Assembly (NCBI RefSeq): GCF_024580735.1
Contig: NZ_JANIJX010000012.1
Location: 1 to 64,000, forward strand
Length of the DNA: 64,000 nt
DNA from: Brevibacterium moorei
GTDB taxonomy: Bacteria > Actinomycetota > Actinomycetes > Actinomycetales > Brevibacteriaceae
Direction: 5' to 3'
This document shows positions 7,379 to 15,569 of the stretch, piece after piece; positions within the stretch are counted from its first letter, which is position 1; each line of letters starts with the position of its first letter. The notes below the pieces were generated by a model that had not been told where the DNA came from, ran no database searches, and saw only the letters and a list, made by a program, of their open reading frames with translations. The position numbers and the translations under genes were made by a program.

Positions 7379-8734
7379 TCAGCTGGGCATGTTCGCGAAC
7401 CGGCTGCGGGAGCCCTGGAAGGCCACCGTGATGTCGCCGGTCGGACCGTTACGGTGCTTGGCCACCATGATGATGGCCTCGCCGGCGTGCGGGGACTCCG
7501 GATCGTACATGTCCTCACGGTGGATCAGCAGGACCATATCGGCGTCCTGCTCGATCGAACCGGATTCGCGCAGGTCGGAGACCATCGGCCGCTTGTCCGT
7601 GCGCTGCTCGGAGGAACGGTTGAGCTGCGAGAGCGCGATGACGGGGACCTCGAGCTCCTTGGCCAGCAGCTTGAGCGAACGGGAGAACTCCGAGACCTCC
7701 TGCTGGCGCGACTCCACCCGCTTACCCGATGACATCAGCTGCAGGTAGTCGATGACCACCATCTTCAGATCGTGCTGCTGTTTGAGCCGGCGGCACTTCG
7801 CGCGGATCTCCGCCAGGGCCATATTCGGCGAATCGTCGATGAACAGCGGCGCATCGTTGATCCGGCCCATGGTGTCGGCCAGTTTCGTCCAACCGCCACG
7901 CTCATCGTCGAGGTTGCCGCGCCGCAGCGACTGCAGCGGAATGCCGGATTCGGCCGAGAGCAGGCGCATGGTCAGTTCCAGGCGCCCCATCTCCAAGCTG
8001 AAGATGACGGTGGCCTGGCCGTGGGCGATCGCCGCCGAGCGCACCATGTCCAGTGCCAGGGTCGACTTGCCGACGCCGGGGCGGGCGGCGATGACGATCA
8101 TCTGGCCGGGGTGCAGGCCGTTGGTCAGCTCGTCGAATTCGGTGAAGCCCGTGGGCACGCCCGAGGTCTCCCCGTCGTGGTCGCCGGCGCGTTCGATCTC
8201 CTCGACCGTGGGCCCCAGGACCTCGGACAGGCGGATGTAGTCCTCTGCGGTTGAACGCTCCGTGACCTGGTAGATCTCCGACTGCGCGCGGTTGACCAGG
8301 TCGTCGGTGTCGCCCTCGGCGTCGTAGCCCATCTGCACGATCCGGGTGCCGGCCTCCACCAGGCGGCGCAGCACCGCCTGTTCGCGCACGATGTTCGCGT
8401 AGAAGCCCGCGTTCGCCGCGGTCGGCACCGAGGAGATCAGCGTGTGCAGATAGGCCGCACCGCCGATCCGCGCCAGGTCGCCGGTCTTCGACAGCGCATT
8501 GGCCACCGTGACGGCATCGGCCGGTTCGCCGCGCGCATAGAGGTCCATGACGACGTCGTAGATCGTCTCGTGCGCCGGCTTGTAGAAGTCGTCGGCGTGC
8601 AGGTTCTCGACAACATCGGCGATCGCGTCCTTCGACAGCATCATGCCGCCCAGCACGCTCGCCTCGGCCTCCAGGTCCTGCGGGGGCGTGCGCAGGCCGG
8701 CTTCGGCCCTCTGCCAGTTGTCGGTTTCGCTCAT
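7379..8734 (-). CDS. dnaB: Replicative DNA helicase DnaB
   Basis: 451-aa ring helicase of the replisome that unwinds DNA 5'-3' ahead of polymerase and interacts with primase. It has an N-terminal DnaB_N domain (PPQDLEAEASVLGGMM through the NAGFYANIV helix, residues about 17-115), a linker, then a RecA-like C-terminal domain with Walker A ARPGVGKST (217-225) and the Walker B-containing VVIDYLQLM. SQLNR and the arginine-finger-containing C-terminus are also present. No intein is present. An ATG two codons upstream (at 8740) is also possible; no clear Shine-Dalgarno is seen for either. The flanking genes are not the ssb-rpsF-rplI genes often seen next to dnaB. Confidence 0.96.
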   Translation of the reverse strand: MSETDNWQRAEAGLRTPPQDLEAEASVLGGMMLSKDAIADVVENLHADDFYKPAHETIYDVVMDLYARGEPADAVTVANALSKTGDLARIGGAAYLHTLISSVPTAANAGFYANIVREQAVLRRLVEAGTRIVQMGYDAEGDTDDLVNRAQSEIYQVTERSTAEDYIRLSEVLGPTVEEIERAGDHDGETSGVPTGFTEFDELTNGLHPGQMIVIAARPGVGKSTLALDMVRSAAIAHGQATVIFSLEMGRLELTMRLLSAESGIPLQSLRRGNLDDERGGWTKLADTMGRINDAPLFIDDSPNMALAEIRAKCRRLKQQHDLKMVVIDYLQLMSSGKRVESRQQEVSEFSRSLKLLAKELEVPVIALSQLNRSSEQRTDKRPMVSDLRESGSIEQDADMVLLIHREDMYDPESPHAGEAIIMVAKHRNGPTGDITVAFQGSRSRFANMPS

Positions 8735-8827
8735 GATCATCAAGATTAGTGCACGGAGCCGAGGCCCCGCGCAGCGCCCACACGAGCACACCGCCGGCTG
8801 TCCCGCGCCACTGCCGCGCCACGCAGA

Positions 8828-8878
8828 GCAGGCGATTCAGTCTGGAACCCCTGCGGATTCTCAGACCAAATCGCCTGC
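8828..8878. repeat. Long hairpin between lpd and dnaB, member of a dispersed repeat family
   Basis: Arms 8828-8844 and 8862-8878 (17 nt each) pair with two mismatches around a 17-nt loop. Read on the minus strand the loop region (GGTCTGAGAATCCGC then TTCCAGAC) matches the inner hairpin near 21783-21808 (GGTCCGAGAATCTGC then ATCCAGAC), which marks the two as homologous. It lies between the dnaB start and the E3 stop and may act as a terminator or attenuator. Confidence 0.65.
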
Positions 8879-8889
8879 CATTCAACCGC

Positions 8890-10362
8890 CTAGAGCGTGT
8901 TGACCGGGCGGCCCAGGGCCGCCATGAGCGACTCGTGCACGACCTCGGACTTCGAGGGATGCGGCAGGATCGCGCGGACGAAGGCGTCGGCGGACATGTC
9001 TCCGGCGTGGGACACGGCCAGCATGCCGATCAGCTCCGTCATCCCCTCCCCCACCAGGGTCGCGCCCAGGATCTCATGGGTGTCGCCGTCGATGAGGACT
9101 TCGCCGAAGCCCTCGGTCTGGCCCGTGCCCAATGCCCTGCCGTTCTCCGCCAGGCGCACCGGACGCGCCACCACCGGATGGCCTGCTGCGCCGGCCTGCT
9201 CACGCGACAGGCCGATGCTGGCGACCTCCGGCGTGGTGTAGGTGCAGCGCGGGACCCAGGAGCGCCAGTCGGCGTCCACCGGTTCCCGGTCGAAACCGGC
9301 CAGGGCGTCGACGCAGCGCAGGGCCTCGGCGCTGGCCTTGTGGGCCAGCATCGGACCGCCGGAAACGTCACCGATCGCGTAGAGTCCCCAGACCTTGGTC
9401 CGGCAGTACTCATCGGTTTCGATGAACCCACGCCCATCGACGATGCCGAAGGGCTCCAGGCCCAGGCCCGCGCTGTTGGGCGCAACGCCCACGGCCAGCA
9501 GGACCTTCTCAGCCGACACCTGTTGTTCGGTGCCGGCCGCGTCCGTATAGTGCACGACCGCGCTGGTCGTCCCGTCCGCGGCCACGTCCGCCACCTCGAC
9601 GGAGCCCACGCGCACCCCGGCAGCCGCGGTGATGCCGCGGGACCGGAAGTTCTTGGCCACCACATCGGAAGCCTCAGCGGACTCGCCCGGCAGCACATGA
9701 GGCAGGGCCTCCAACAGCGTCACCTGCGATCCCAGGTCCGCATACAGGGACGCGAACTCGCTGCCGATCGCACCGGAGCCGATGACGACCAGGGACTCGG
9801 GCACGTGGTCGGGCACCAGGGCCTGCCGGTACGTCCAGATGGTCTGTCCGTCCGGTTCGATGCCAGGCAGGCCGCGGGGACCCGCACCGGTGGCCACGAT
9901 GATGTGGTCGGCGCCCAGCAGACGGGGCTTGCCCCCGCCCACCGCGGCGCCGTCGGCACCGGGGTTCAGCGTGACGCTGACCTGGCCCTTGTCCGCGATC
10001 GTCGCCTCGCCCGCAATCACCGTGACTCCGGCCGCGCCCATCAGCGCACCCACCCCACTGGTCAACTGCCCGGAGGTGGAACGCGAATGGGCGACGAGCT
10101 TGGCCACGTCGATCGCCGGTGCGGCATCCGTCAGGACGCCGAACTGGGCGGCCGAACGGATGGTGCGGGCGACCTCGGCGCCGTGCAGCAGTGCCTTGGT
10201 GGGGATGCAACCCCAGTTCAGGCAGATGCCACCCAGTTCCGCCTTCTCCACCAGGGCCGTTTTCAGGCCCAGGCGGCCGGCCCGCCCGGCGGCCACATAG
10301 CCGCCGGGACCGGCGCCGATGACGATGACGTCATAGCGGTCGTCGGGATGAATCTCAGTCAT
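8890..10362 (-). CDS. Dihydrolipoamide dehydrogenase (E3)
   Basis: 490 aa. FAD-dependent disulfide oxidoreductase that reoxidises the E2 lipoyl group with NAD+. An FAD-binding GxGxxG (IGAGPGG, about 15-21) is followed by the redox-active disulfide Cys47/Cys52 in GGICLNWGCIPTK. A second nucleotide-binding fold has GSGAIGSEF near 180. The active-site His468-Glu473 pair sits in LPHPSKSE. It is the last gene of a leftward E1alpha-E1beta-E2-E3 operon, 10 bp after the E2 stop. Context points to the acetoin dehydrogenase complex (AcoL-like), although a shared role with pyruvate or branched-chain complexes cannot be excluded. Confidence 0.95.
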   Translation of the reverse strand: MTEIHPDDRYDVIVIGAGPGGYVAAGRAGRLGLKTALVEKAELGGICLNWGCIPTKALLHGAEVARTIRSAAQFGVLTDAAPAIDVAKLVAHSRSTSGQLTSGVGALMGAAGVTVIAGEATIADKGQVSVTLNPGADGAAVGGGKPRLLGADHIIVATGAGPRGLPGIEPDGQTIWTYRQALVPDHVPESLVVIGSGAIGSEFASLYADLGSQVTLLEALPHVLPGESAEASDVVAKNFRSRGITAAAGVRVGSVEVADVAADGTTSAVVHYTDAAGTEQQVSAEKVLLAVGVAPNSAGLGLEPFGIVDGRGFIETDEYCRTKVWGLYAIGDVSGGPMLAHKASAEALRCVDALAGFDREPVDADWRSWVPRCTYTTPEVASIGLSREQAGAAGHPVVARPVRLAENGRALGTGQTEGFGEVLIDGDTHEILGATLVGEGMTELIGMLAVSHAGDMSADAFVRAILPHPSKSEVVHESLMAALGRPVNTL

Positions 10363-10372
10363 GATTCCCCCT

Positions 10373-11926
10373 TCAGGCGAAGATCAGCGCGGGCGTTTCG
10401 AGGATCGTGCGCAACTGCGCCATGAACCTCGCGGCCAGGGCCCCGTCGATGACGCGGTGGTCGCTCGTCAGGGTCAGCGGCAGGATCGTCGCGGCCACCG
10501 GAGCGCCCTGGGCGTCGGGCACGAAGCGCTTGGCGCCGGCGGCCACGGCCAGGATCGCAGCCGAGGGCGGGTTGATGATGGCGTCGAAGGACGACACCCC
10601 GAACATGCCCAGATTGCTGATCGTGAACGTCCCGCCCTGGAACTCGTCGGGCTTGAGAGTCCCGGCCTTGGCGCGGGTCGCCAGGTCGCCGGTGACCGCT
10701 GAGATGTCCGTGATCGACCGGGTGTCAGCATGCGTGACGATCGGGGTGATGAGCCCCTCGTCGGTCGCCACGGCAACGGCCACGTCCGCATGCGCGAACT
10801 GCCGGATCACCTGGGCGGCCGAATCGTACTGCACGTTGACCTCCGGCACCGCGACCAGGGCCTTGGCCACAGCGGCGACGACCAGGTCGTTGACCGAGAC
10901 CCGCACGTCCAGTCGCGAGTCGTTGATCTCCTTGCGCAGCGCCAACAGCTTGTCGATGTTCGCATCGATGCTCACGCGGAACGCCGGGGAATCCAAGTAG
11001 GACTCCTTCAGACGCGTCGCGATGACCTTGCGCATCGCCGACATCGGAACCTCCGTGGCGGGGTTCCCGGCATCGGCGACCGGAGCCGCAGTGCCGGCAG
11101 CCGCGGCCGAGGCCTGGGCTGCTGCCGATCCCGTGCCGTGGAGGTGCCAGTCGGCGGCCTCCACGTCGTAGACCGTGACGCGTCCGTGCTTGCCGGTGGG
11201 CCGGGCGTCGAGCAGGTTGACGCCCAGTTCGGCGGCGCGGTCGCGCGCTCGTGGGGTCGCCGCGACTGCGCTGTCATCGCGCTTGGCTGCGACCTGTCCG
11301 GTCCGCGGCAGGTCGTTGCCGAAGGGCAGCGACCCACCGGCTGCGGTGACGGCGTCCTGCAGGTCCGTGACCGTGACCCGGCCGCCGCGGCCGGTGGCCT
11401 CGACCTTGGACAGGTCGATGCCGTGCTTTTCGGCCAGGTCCGCTGCGTGCGGGGTGGCCGGCGCGTTCGGATCGAAGGTGCCCTTGAGTGCCGCCGGGAC
11501 GGTGACCGCTCCTGGCTTGGGCGCCGCGGGTGCTGCGGCCGGAGCCGCAGGGGCCGAGGCCACCGGTGCGGCAGCGGGCGCCGCTGCCGGGGTAGCCGCG
11601 GGTGCGGCCGATGCGGCTGGGGCCTCGGCTACGGCGGGAGCGGCGTAGCCGGCGATGGCCTCGTCGATCTCACTGTCCGGGGTGCCGGCCGGAGCCACCA
11701 CCGCGACCAGGGAGCCCACCGGCAGGGTCGAGCCGAGCTCCATCACCTGGCGGGCCAAGACGCCGTCGCCCGGGGCCTCGAGCTCACCGGAGATCTTGCT
11801 GGATTCCAGGGTTGCGATGGGAGTTCCCTCGGTGACCTCCTGGCCGACGTCGACCAGCCATTCGGTGAGGGTTCCCTCCTCCATCGTCATGCCCCATTTC
11901 GGGACTTCCAATGCGTGGATGGACAT
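10373..11926 (-). CDS. Dihydrolipoamide acyltransferase (E2) with two subunit-binding domains
   Basis: 517 aa. The N-terminal lipoyl domain carries the lipoylated Lys44 in the variant ESSKISGE. After an Ala/Pro-rich linker come two peripheral subunit-binding domains: ATPHAADLAEKHGIDLSKV followed by a TGRGGRVTVTD segment, and ATPRARDRAAELGVNL followed by a TGKHGRVTVYD segment. The C-terminal catalytic domain ends with the CoA-transferase active site HRVIDG (490-495). One subunit-binding domain is usual; two in tandem is noteworthy. The ATG at 11926 gives the typical start SIHALEVPKWG; it begins one base after the E1beta stop (TGATATG), so translation is probably coupled. Acyl-group specificity is inferred from the E1 subunits. 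Confidence 0.93.
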   Translation of the reverse strand: MSIHALEVPKWGMTMEEGTLTEWLVDVGQEVTEGTPIATLESSKISGELEAPGDGVLARQVMELGSTLPVGSLVAVVAPAGTPDSEIDEAIAGYAAPAVAEAPAASAAPAATPAAAPAAAPVASAPAAPAAAPAAPKPGAVTVPAALKGTFDPNAPATPHAADLAEKHGIDLSKVEATGRGGRVTVTDLQDAVTAAGGSLPFGNDLPRTGQVAAKRDDSAVAATPRARDRAAELGVNLLDARPTGKHGRVTVYDVEAADWHLHGTGSAAAQASAAAAGTAAPVADAGNPATEVPMSAMRKVIATRLKESYLDSPAFRVSIDANIDKLLALRKEINDSRLDVRVSVNDLVVAAVAKALVAVPEVNVQYDSAAQVIRQFAHADVAVAVATDEGLITPIVTHADTRSITDISAVTGDLATRAKAGTLKPDEFQGGTFTISNLGMFGVSSFDAIINPPSAAILAVAAGAKRFVPDAQGAPVAATILPLTLTSDHRVIDGALAARFMAQLRTILETPALIFA

Positions 11927-11927
11927 A

Positions 11928-12944
11928 TCAGGCCTCCACAACGGCGCGGATTGCGGCTTCGATCTTCGCCGGTCCCGGGATCCACTCCTGTTCCAGGGAC
12001 TGCGCGAAGGGCACGGGGGCGTGCGGCGGGGTGACCAGCTGGACCGGGGCCTTGAGCGAGTCGAAGGCCTTGGATGCCGCGAGCGCGGCGATGTCGTGGG
12101 CGAAGCCGCAGCGGGCCGCGGATTCGTCGACGACGACCAGGCGGCCGGTGGCTGCGACGGATTCCAGGATCCCGTCCTCGTCCAGCGGGCTGGTGGTCCG
12201 CGGGTCGACGACCTCGACGCTGATGCCCTCGGCGGCCAGTTTGTCGGCCACGCCGTTGGCGAAGTTCACGCAGTTGGCCAGGGCCACGACGGTCACGTCT
12301 GTGCCGCGCCGCGGGTAGGCGGCCACGCCCAGTGGGATCGTGTACGACTCGTCGGGCACCTCGGCCTTCATGTCGTACATGGCCTTGTGCTCGCAGAAGA
12401 TGACGGGGTCGTCATCGCGGATGCTCTCCAGCAGCAGGCCGCGGGCATCGTAGGCGTTGGACGGAACGACGACCTTCATGCCGGCCGTGGAGGTGAACAG
12501 GTGGTAGGGCGAGGCCGAATGCTGGGCGGCCGCACCCACGCCCGCGCCGATGATGCCGCGCATCACCATGGGGGTGGTCGCCTTGCCGCCGAACATGTAG
12601 CGGAACTTCGAGGCCTGGTTCCAGATCTCGTCGTAGCAGACACCGAAGAAGTCCATGAACATCAGTTCGGCCACCGGGCGCAGACCGGTGACGGCCGAAC
12701 CCGCCGCCATGCCGATGATCGCCGACTCCGTGATCGGGCAGTCGATGACGCGGTCATCGCCGAACTCCGTCCACAGGCCCTGGGTCACGCCGAACACACC
12801 GCCGAAGGCCTCGACGGTGGGGTCGGGGTTCGACCCGCCCTTGCCGCCACGCAGGTCCTCGCCCATCAACACGACGTCCTTGTCTTCGCGCATCGCATCG
12901 GCCATTGCGGCCCGGATCGCCTCGCGGAAGCTCATTGCAGTCAT
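11928..12944 (-). CDS. Acetoin/2-oxoacid dehydrogenase E1 component, beta subunit
   Basis: 338 aa. Transketolase-like pyrimidine-binding half of the thiamine-diphosphate E1. The family pattern is clear: SFREAIRAAMADAM at the N-terminus, GEDLR, the long conserved block around FGDDRVIDCPITESA (thiamine-activating Glu) and a C-terminal transketolase-C domain with VVDPRTTSPLDED. Sequence flavour (VCYDEIWNQASKFRYMFGG, MVMRGIIGAG) matches AcoB of acetoin dehydrogenases better than PDH beta subunits. It follows the alpha subunit after 43 bp and abuts E2. Confidence 0.93.
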   Translation of the reverse strand: MTAMSFREAIRAAMADAMREDKDVVLMGEDLRGGKGGSNPDPTVEAFGGVFGVTQGLWTEFGDDRVIDCPITESAIIGMAAGSAVTGLRPVAELMFMDFFGVCYDEIWNQASKFRYMFGGKATTPMVMRGIIGAGVGAAAQHSASPYHLFTSTAGMKVVVPSNAYDARGLLLESIRDDDPVIFCEHKAMYDMKAEVPDESYTIPLGVAAYPRRGTDVTVVALANCVNFANGVADKLAAEGISVEVVDPRTTSPLDEDGILESVAATGRLVVVDESAARCGFAHDIAALAASKAFDSLKAPVQLVTPPHAPVPFAQSLEQEWIPGPAKIEAAIRAVVEA

Positions 12945-12987
12945 TTTTCACTCACTTCGCTGTGGTTTGGATTGCCGGGTTGGGGAC

Positions 12988-13953
12988 TCAGTAGGACAGG
13001 TAGACGTCGGTGTCGACTTCGGACGGGTCCGGTTCGGCAGCCGCCCTGGCATCCGCCACCGCCTGGTCGACCAGGTCGATGTTGGACGCGTCGATCTCAT
13101 CGAGTTCAGCCGCGTCCACGGTGCCCGCGGCCTTGTCGCGGAAGATCTGCAGCGGATCCTTCGACGCCTTCTGCGCGGCCAGCTGCTCCTGGGTGCGGAT
13201 CAGGCCGGGGTCGCCCTCGAAGTGTCCGTAGAAGCGGATGGCCGATGCCTCGATGGCCGACGGGCCGCCACCGGCGCGGGCCCGGCCCACGGCTTCGCCC
13301 GCGGCGGCGTACATATCGAAGAAGTCCGAACCGTCGACGCTGAGCACCGGCAGGCCGAAGCCCTCCGCACGGGCGGCGATCGACTTGGCGCCGATCGAGA
13401 AGTCCGCGCCGGTGGCCTCGCCGATGCCGTTGTTCTCGAAGACGAACACGATGGGCAGCTGCAGTGCCACCGCCATGTTCATGGCCTCGAAGGTGGTGCC
13501 CTGGTTGGAGCCGCCGTCGCCGGTGAAGGACACCGCGACGTTTCCCTCACCGCGGTACTTCGCGGTCAGGGCCGCGCCGATGGTCAGGGGCGGGCCACCG
13601 CCCACGATGCCGTTGGCACCGAGCATGCCCACGGACAGGTCCGCGATGTGCATGGACCCGCCCTTGCCGTGGCACAGGCCGTCGGCGCGGCCGAAGATCT
13701 CGAACATCATCGAGCGGACGTCACTGCCCTTGGCGATACAGTGTCCGTGTCCGCGGTGGGTGGAGGCGATCTTGTCCGCCGGCGTCAGGTGTTCGCAGAT
13801 GCCGGTTGCGATGGCCTCTTCACCCGCGTACAGGTGGATGAAGCCGGGGATGTCGCCGGTTGTGTTCTCCTTGTGGAGCCGGTCCTCGAAGGCGCGGATC
13901 TTCGACATCTTGTCGTACGCGCCCAGCAGCTGCTCGCGGCTGAGATCGGTCAT
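12988..13953 (-). CDS. Acetoin dehydrogenase-type E1 component, alpha subunit
   Basis: 321 aa. Thiamine-diphosphate-binding half of E1, predicted to cleave acetoin (or a 2-oxoacid) and pass the acyl unit to E2 lipoate. Visible are HRGHGHCIAKG (66-76), GLCHGKGGSMHIAD (92-105), GMLGANGIVGGG, and the ThDP/Mg motif GDGGSNQG starting at 145 with its closing NN at 174-175. The GKGGSMHIAD and GMLGANGIVGGG blocks are as in AcoA proteins. First gene of the operon; a purine-rich GAGGGA lies about 8 nt before the ATG. Expression is probably controlled by the divergent GAF-domain regulator. Confidence 0.93.
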   Translation of the reverse strand: MTDLSREQLLGAYDKMSKIRAFEDRLHKENTTGDIPGFIHLYAGEEAIATGICEHLTPADKIASTHRGHGHCIAKGSDVRSMMFEIFGRADGLCHGKGGSMHIADLSVGMLGANGIVGGGPPLTIGAALTAKYRGEGNVAVSFTGDGGSNQGTTFEAMNMAVALQLPIVFVFENNGIGEATGADFSIGAKSIAARAEGFGLPVLSVDGSDFFDMYAAAGEAVGRARAGGGPSAIEASAIRFYGHFEGDPGLIRTQEQLAAQKASKDPLQIFRDKAAGTVDAAELDEIDASNIDLVDQAVADARAAAEPDPSEVDTDVYLSY

Positions 13954-14077
13954 TTCGGTCCCTCACTTCCTCGTGTGGTCAAGGGTTGGGATCACCGTAC
14001 GCGTGAGCACTGACACAGCACCAGCAACAGAATGTTTCGTGTGCTGAGATTCCCGTGTTCACTGGGGAAGAGGGCCT

Positions 14078-14096
14078 TTGCAACGCATTGCAACGC
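14078..14096. promoter_or_regulatory. Helically phased direct repeats upstream of the GAF regulator
   Basis: TTGCAACGC occurs at 14078-14086 and again at 14088-14096, ten bases apart (one helical turn), in the 285-bp region between the divergent E1alpha and regulator genes. This is a plausible activator or autoregulation site. The rest of the spacer shows no hairpin or clear promoter. Confidence 0.45.
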
Positions 14097-14238
14097 TGTT
14101 ATCGTCCTCTACATAAGGTAGACATCACATACGGATTCACATGTGGAGGACGACGGGAGGACGAGGCCGCGGCGGGGCCCGCACCGACCGCCCGGGTTCG
14201 TTTCCGATCCGATACCGCCAGGCGCGGAAGGCACAGCG

Positions 14239-15498
14239 ATGAGGCAGACGCCACAACCCGAGTACGCACTACCCTTCGACGAGGACCCCAGCGAGTACGC
14301 CCGTGTGCTGGCCGAGGTCCACCAGGCGATCCGCTGCGGCGGCAGGCCCCCGGCCAAACCCCGTCCGGTGATCGACAGGTCGTGGAAGCGGATGCTGCGC
14401 GGCGGGGTGCCGGTCGACCACCGCGACCCCAGGATCGACGAGTCCCGCGTCGCCCAGGACAGGGCGAGGCTACTGACCAGCTATGGGGACGCCTCGGCCA
14501 CGGTTCTGGCCCAGGTGGACGCGGCGCTGGCACCGGCTCTGTCCGATTCGCGGCTGATCGGCGTGGTGTCCACTCCGGATTCCCGGATCATCCACCGGAT
14601 CGGGGACAGACCGGCCCTGGGCAGCGCCGATTCCCTGGGTTTCGTCGAGGGCGCGGATTGGGCGGAGCAGTCCGTGGGCACCAATGCGATCGGGGTGGCG
14701 GCGCTGATGGGCGGGCCGGTGCAGATCCTGGGCCCGGAGCACTGGTGTTCCAGTCACCATGGATGGAGCTGCTCCGCAGCGCCCGTGCGCGATCCCGCGA
14801 CAGGGCAGATCCTGGCCATCATCGATGTGTCCGGACCCGTGGCCACCGCCCATCCGGCGATCCTGGGGATGGTGCAGGCGCTGACCGGGCAGATCGAGTT
14901 CATGTTGCGCGACGCCCACCACCGCAGGCTGGCCAAGCTGCGGGCGGCGGGCCCGCGCCGTGGCGGTTTCACCCCGCTGTCGGGTTTGGGCGCGGGCGGC
15001 TCCATGAGCGCCGGCGGCGCCGCGGGGTCCGGACGATGGGTGCTGTGCGATCCGTGCGGCTGGGTCGCCGATTCCTCCGGTGTCGAGGTCGGTGAACAGT
15101 TGAACCTGGGCGTGGGCCTGGTAACGGGGCGGACCGTGCTGCGCGGCCTGGGGGCAGTCGAGGTCCACCGCAGCGGCGCCGGGGTTCTGGTCGTCCCGCT
15201 GGAGCACGGGCAGCCGACCGCCGAGTACGCTCTGGACTTCTCCGCGGGCGCCCTGACGGTGACGGCCGCCGGCGAGGCCATCACCCAGTCGGTCTGTCCC
15301 CGGCACGCGGAACTGTTGCGCGCCCTACGGGATTCCACCGTGCCCTTGAAGGCCGAGGCCCTGTCCGAGCAGGTGTGGGGCGGCACCGTGACGCCGGTGA
15401 CCGTGCGCGCGGAGATCAGCCGGCTGCGCAAGCGCTTCCCCGATTTGGTCTCGGGCTCCCCCTACCACCTGTTGGCCGACCTCAGCATGGTTGGCTGA
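14239..15498 (+). CDS. GAF-domain transcriptional regulator of the acetoin operon (AcoR-like, no sigma-54 domain)
   Basis: 419 aa. The N-terminal half resembles the sensory part of AcoR-type regulators: VIDRSWKRML-like opening, then a GAF domain containing GFVEGADWAEQSVGTNAIG and ILGPEHWCSSHHGWSCSAAPVRD, the conserved Cys/His-rich segment of acetoin regulators. The central AAA+ sigma-54 interaction domain of classical AcoR is missing. The C-terminus (about 370-419) instead looks like a winged helix (LSEQVWGG, VRAEISRLRKRF). Actinobacteria lack sigma-54, so a direct activator is expected. The ATG at 14239 was chosen for the GGAAGG about 9 nt upstream; an ATG 32 codons earlier lacks one. Divergent from the dehydrogenase operon, which it presumably controls. 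Confidence 0.85.
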   Translation: MRQTPQPEYALPFDEDPSEYARVLAEVHQAIRCGGRPPAKPRPVIDRSWKRMLRGGVPVDHRDPRIDESRVAQDRARLLTSYGDASATVLAQVDAALAPALSDSRLIGVVSTPDSRIIHRIGDRPALGSADSLGFVEGADWAEQSVGTNAIGVAALMGGPVQILGPEHWCSSHHGWSCSAAPVRDPATGQILAIIDVSGPVATAHPAILGMVQALTGQIEFMLRDAHHRRLAKLRAAGPRRGGFTPLSGLGAGGSMSAGGAAGSGRWVLCDPCGWVADSSGVEVGEQLNLGVGLVTGRTVLRGLGAVEVHRSGAGVLVVPLEHGQPTAEYALDFSAGALTVTAAGEAITQSVCPRHAELLRALRDSTVPLKAEALSEQVWGGTVTPVTVRAEISRLRKRFPDLVSGSPYHLLADLSMVG

Positions 15499-15533
15499 AA
15501 CGACCCCGGCTGGGGGCACACTCCGACTGAAAC

Positions 15534-15562
15534 GGCCCGGCCGGGCGACGTTTCGCCGGGCC
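15534..15562. terminator. Hairpin between convergent regulator and oxidoreductase genes
   Basis: GGCCCGGC (15534-15541) pairs perfectly with GCCGGGCC (15555-15562) around a 13-nt loop, in the spacer between two gene ends that face each other. Confidence 0.6.
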
Positions 15563-15569
15563 ACCGTAG

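Noticed and set aside
8735..8889. Chromosomal replication origin near dnaB
   Set aside because: No cluster of TTATCCACA-type DnaA boxes or A/T-rich unwinding region was noticed in this spacer.
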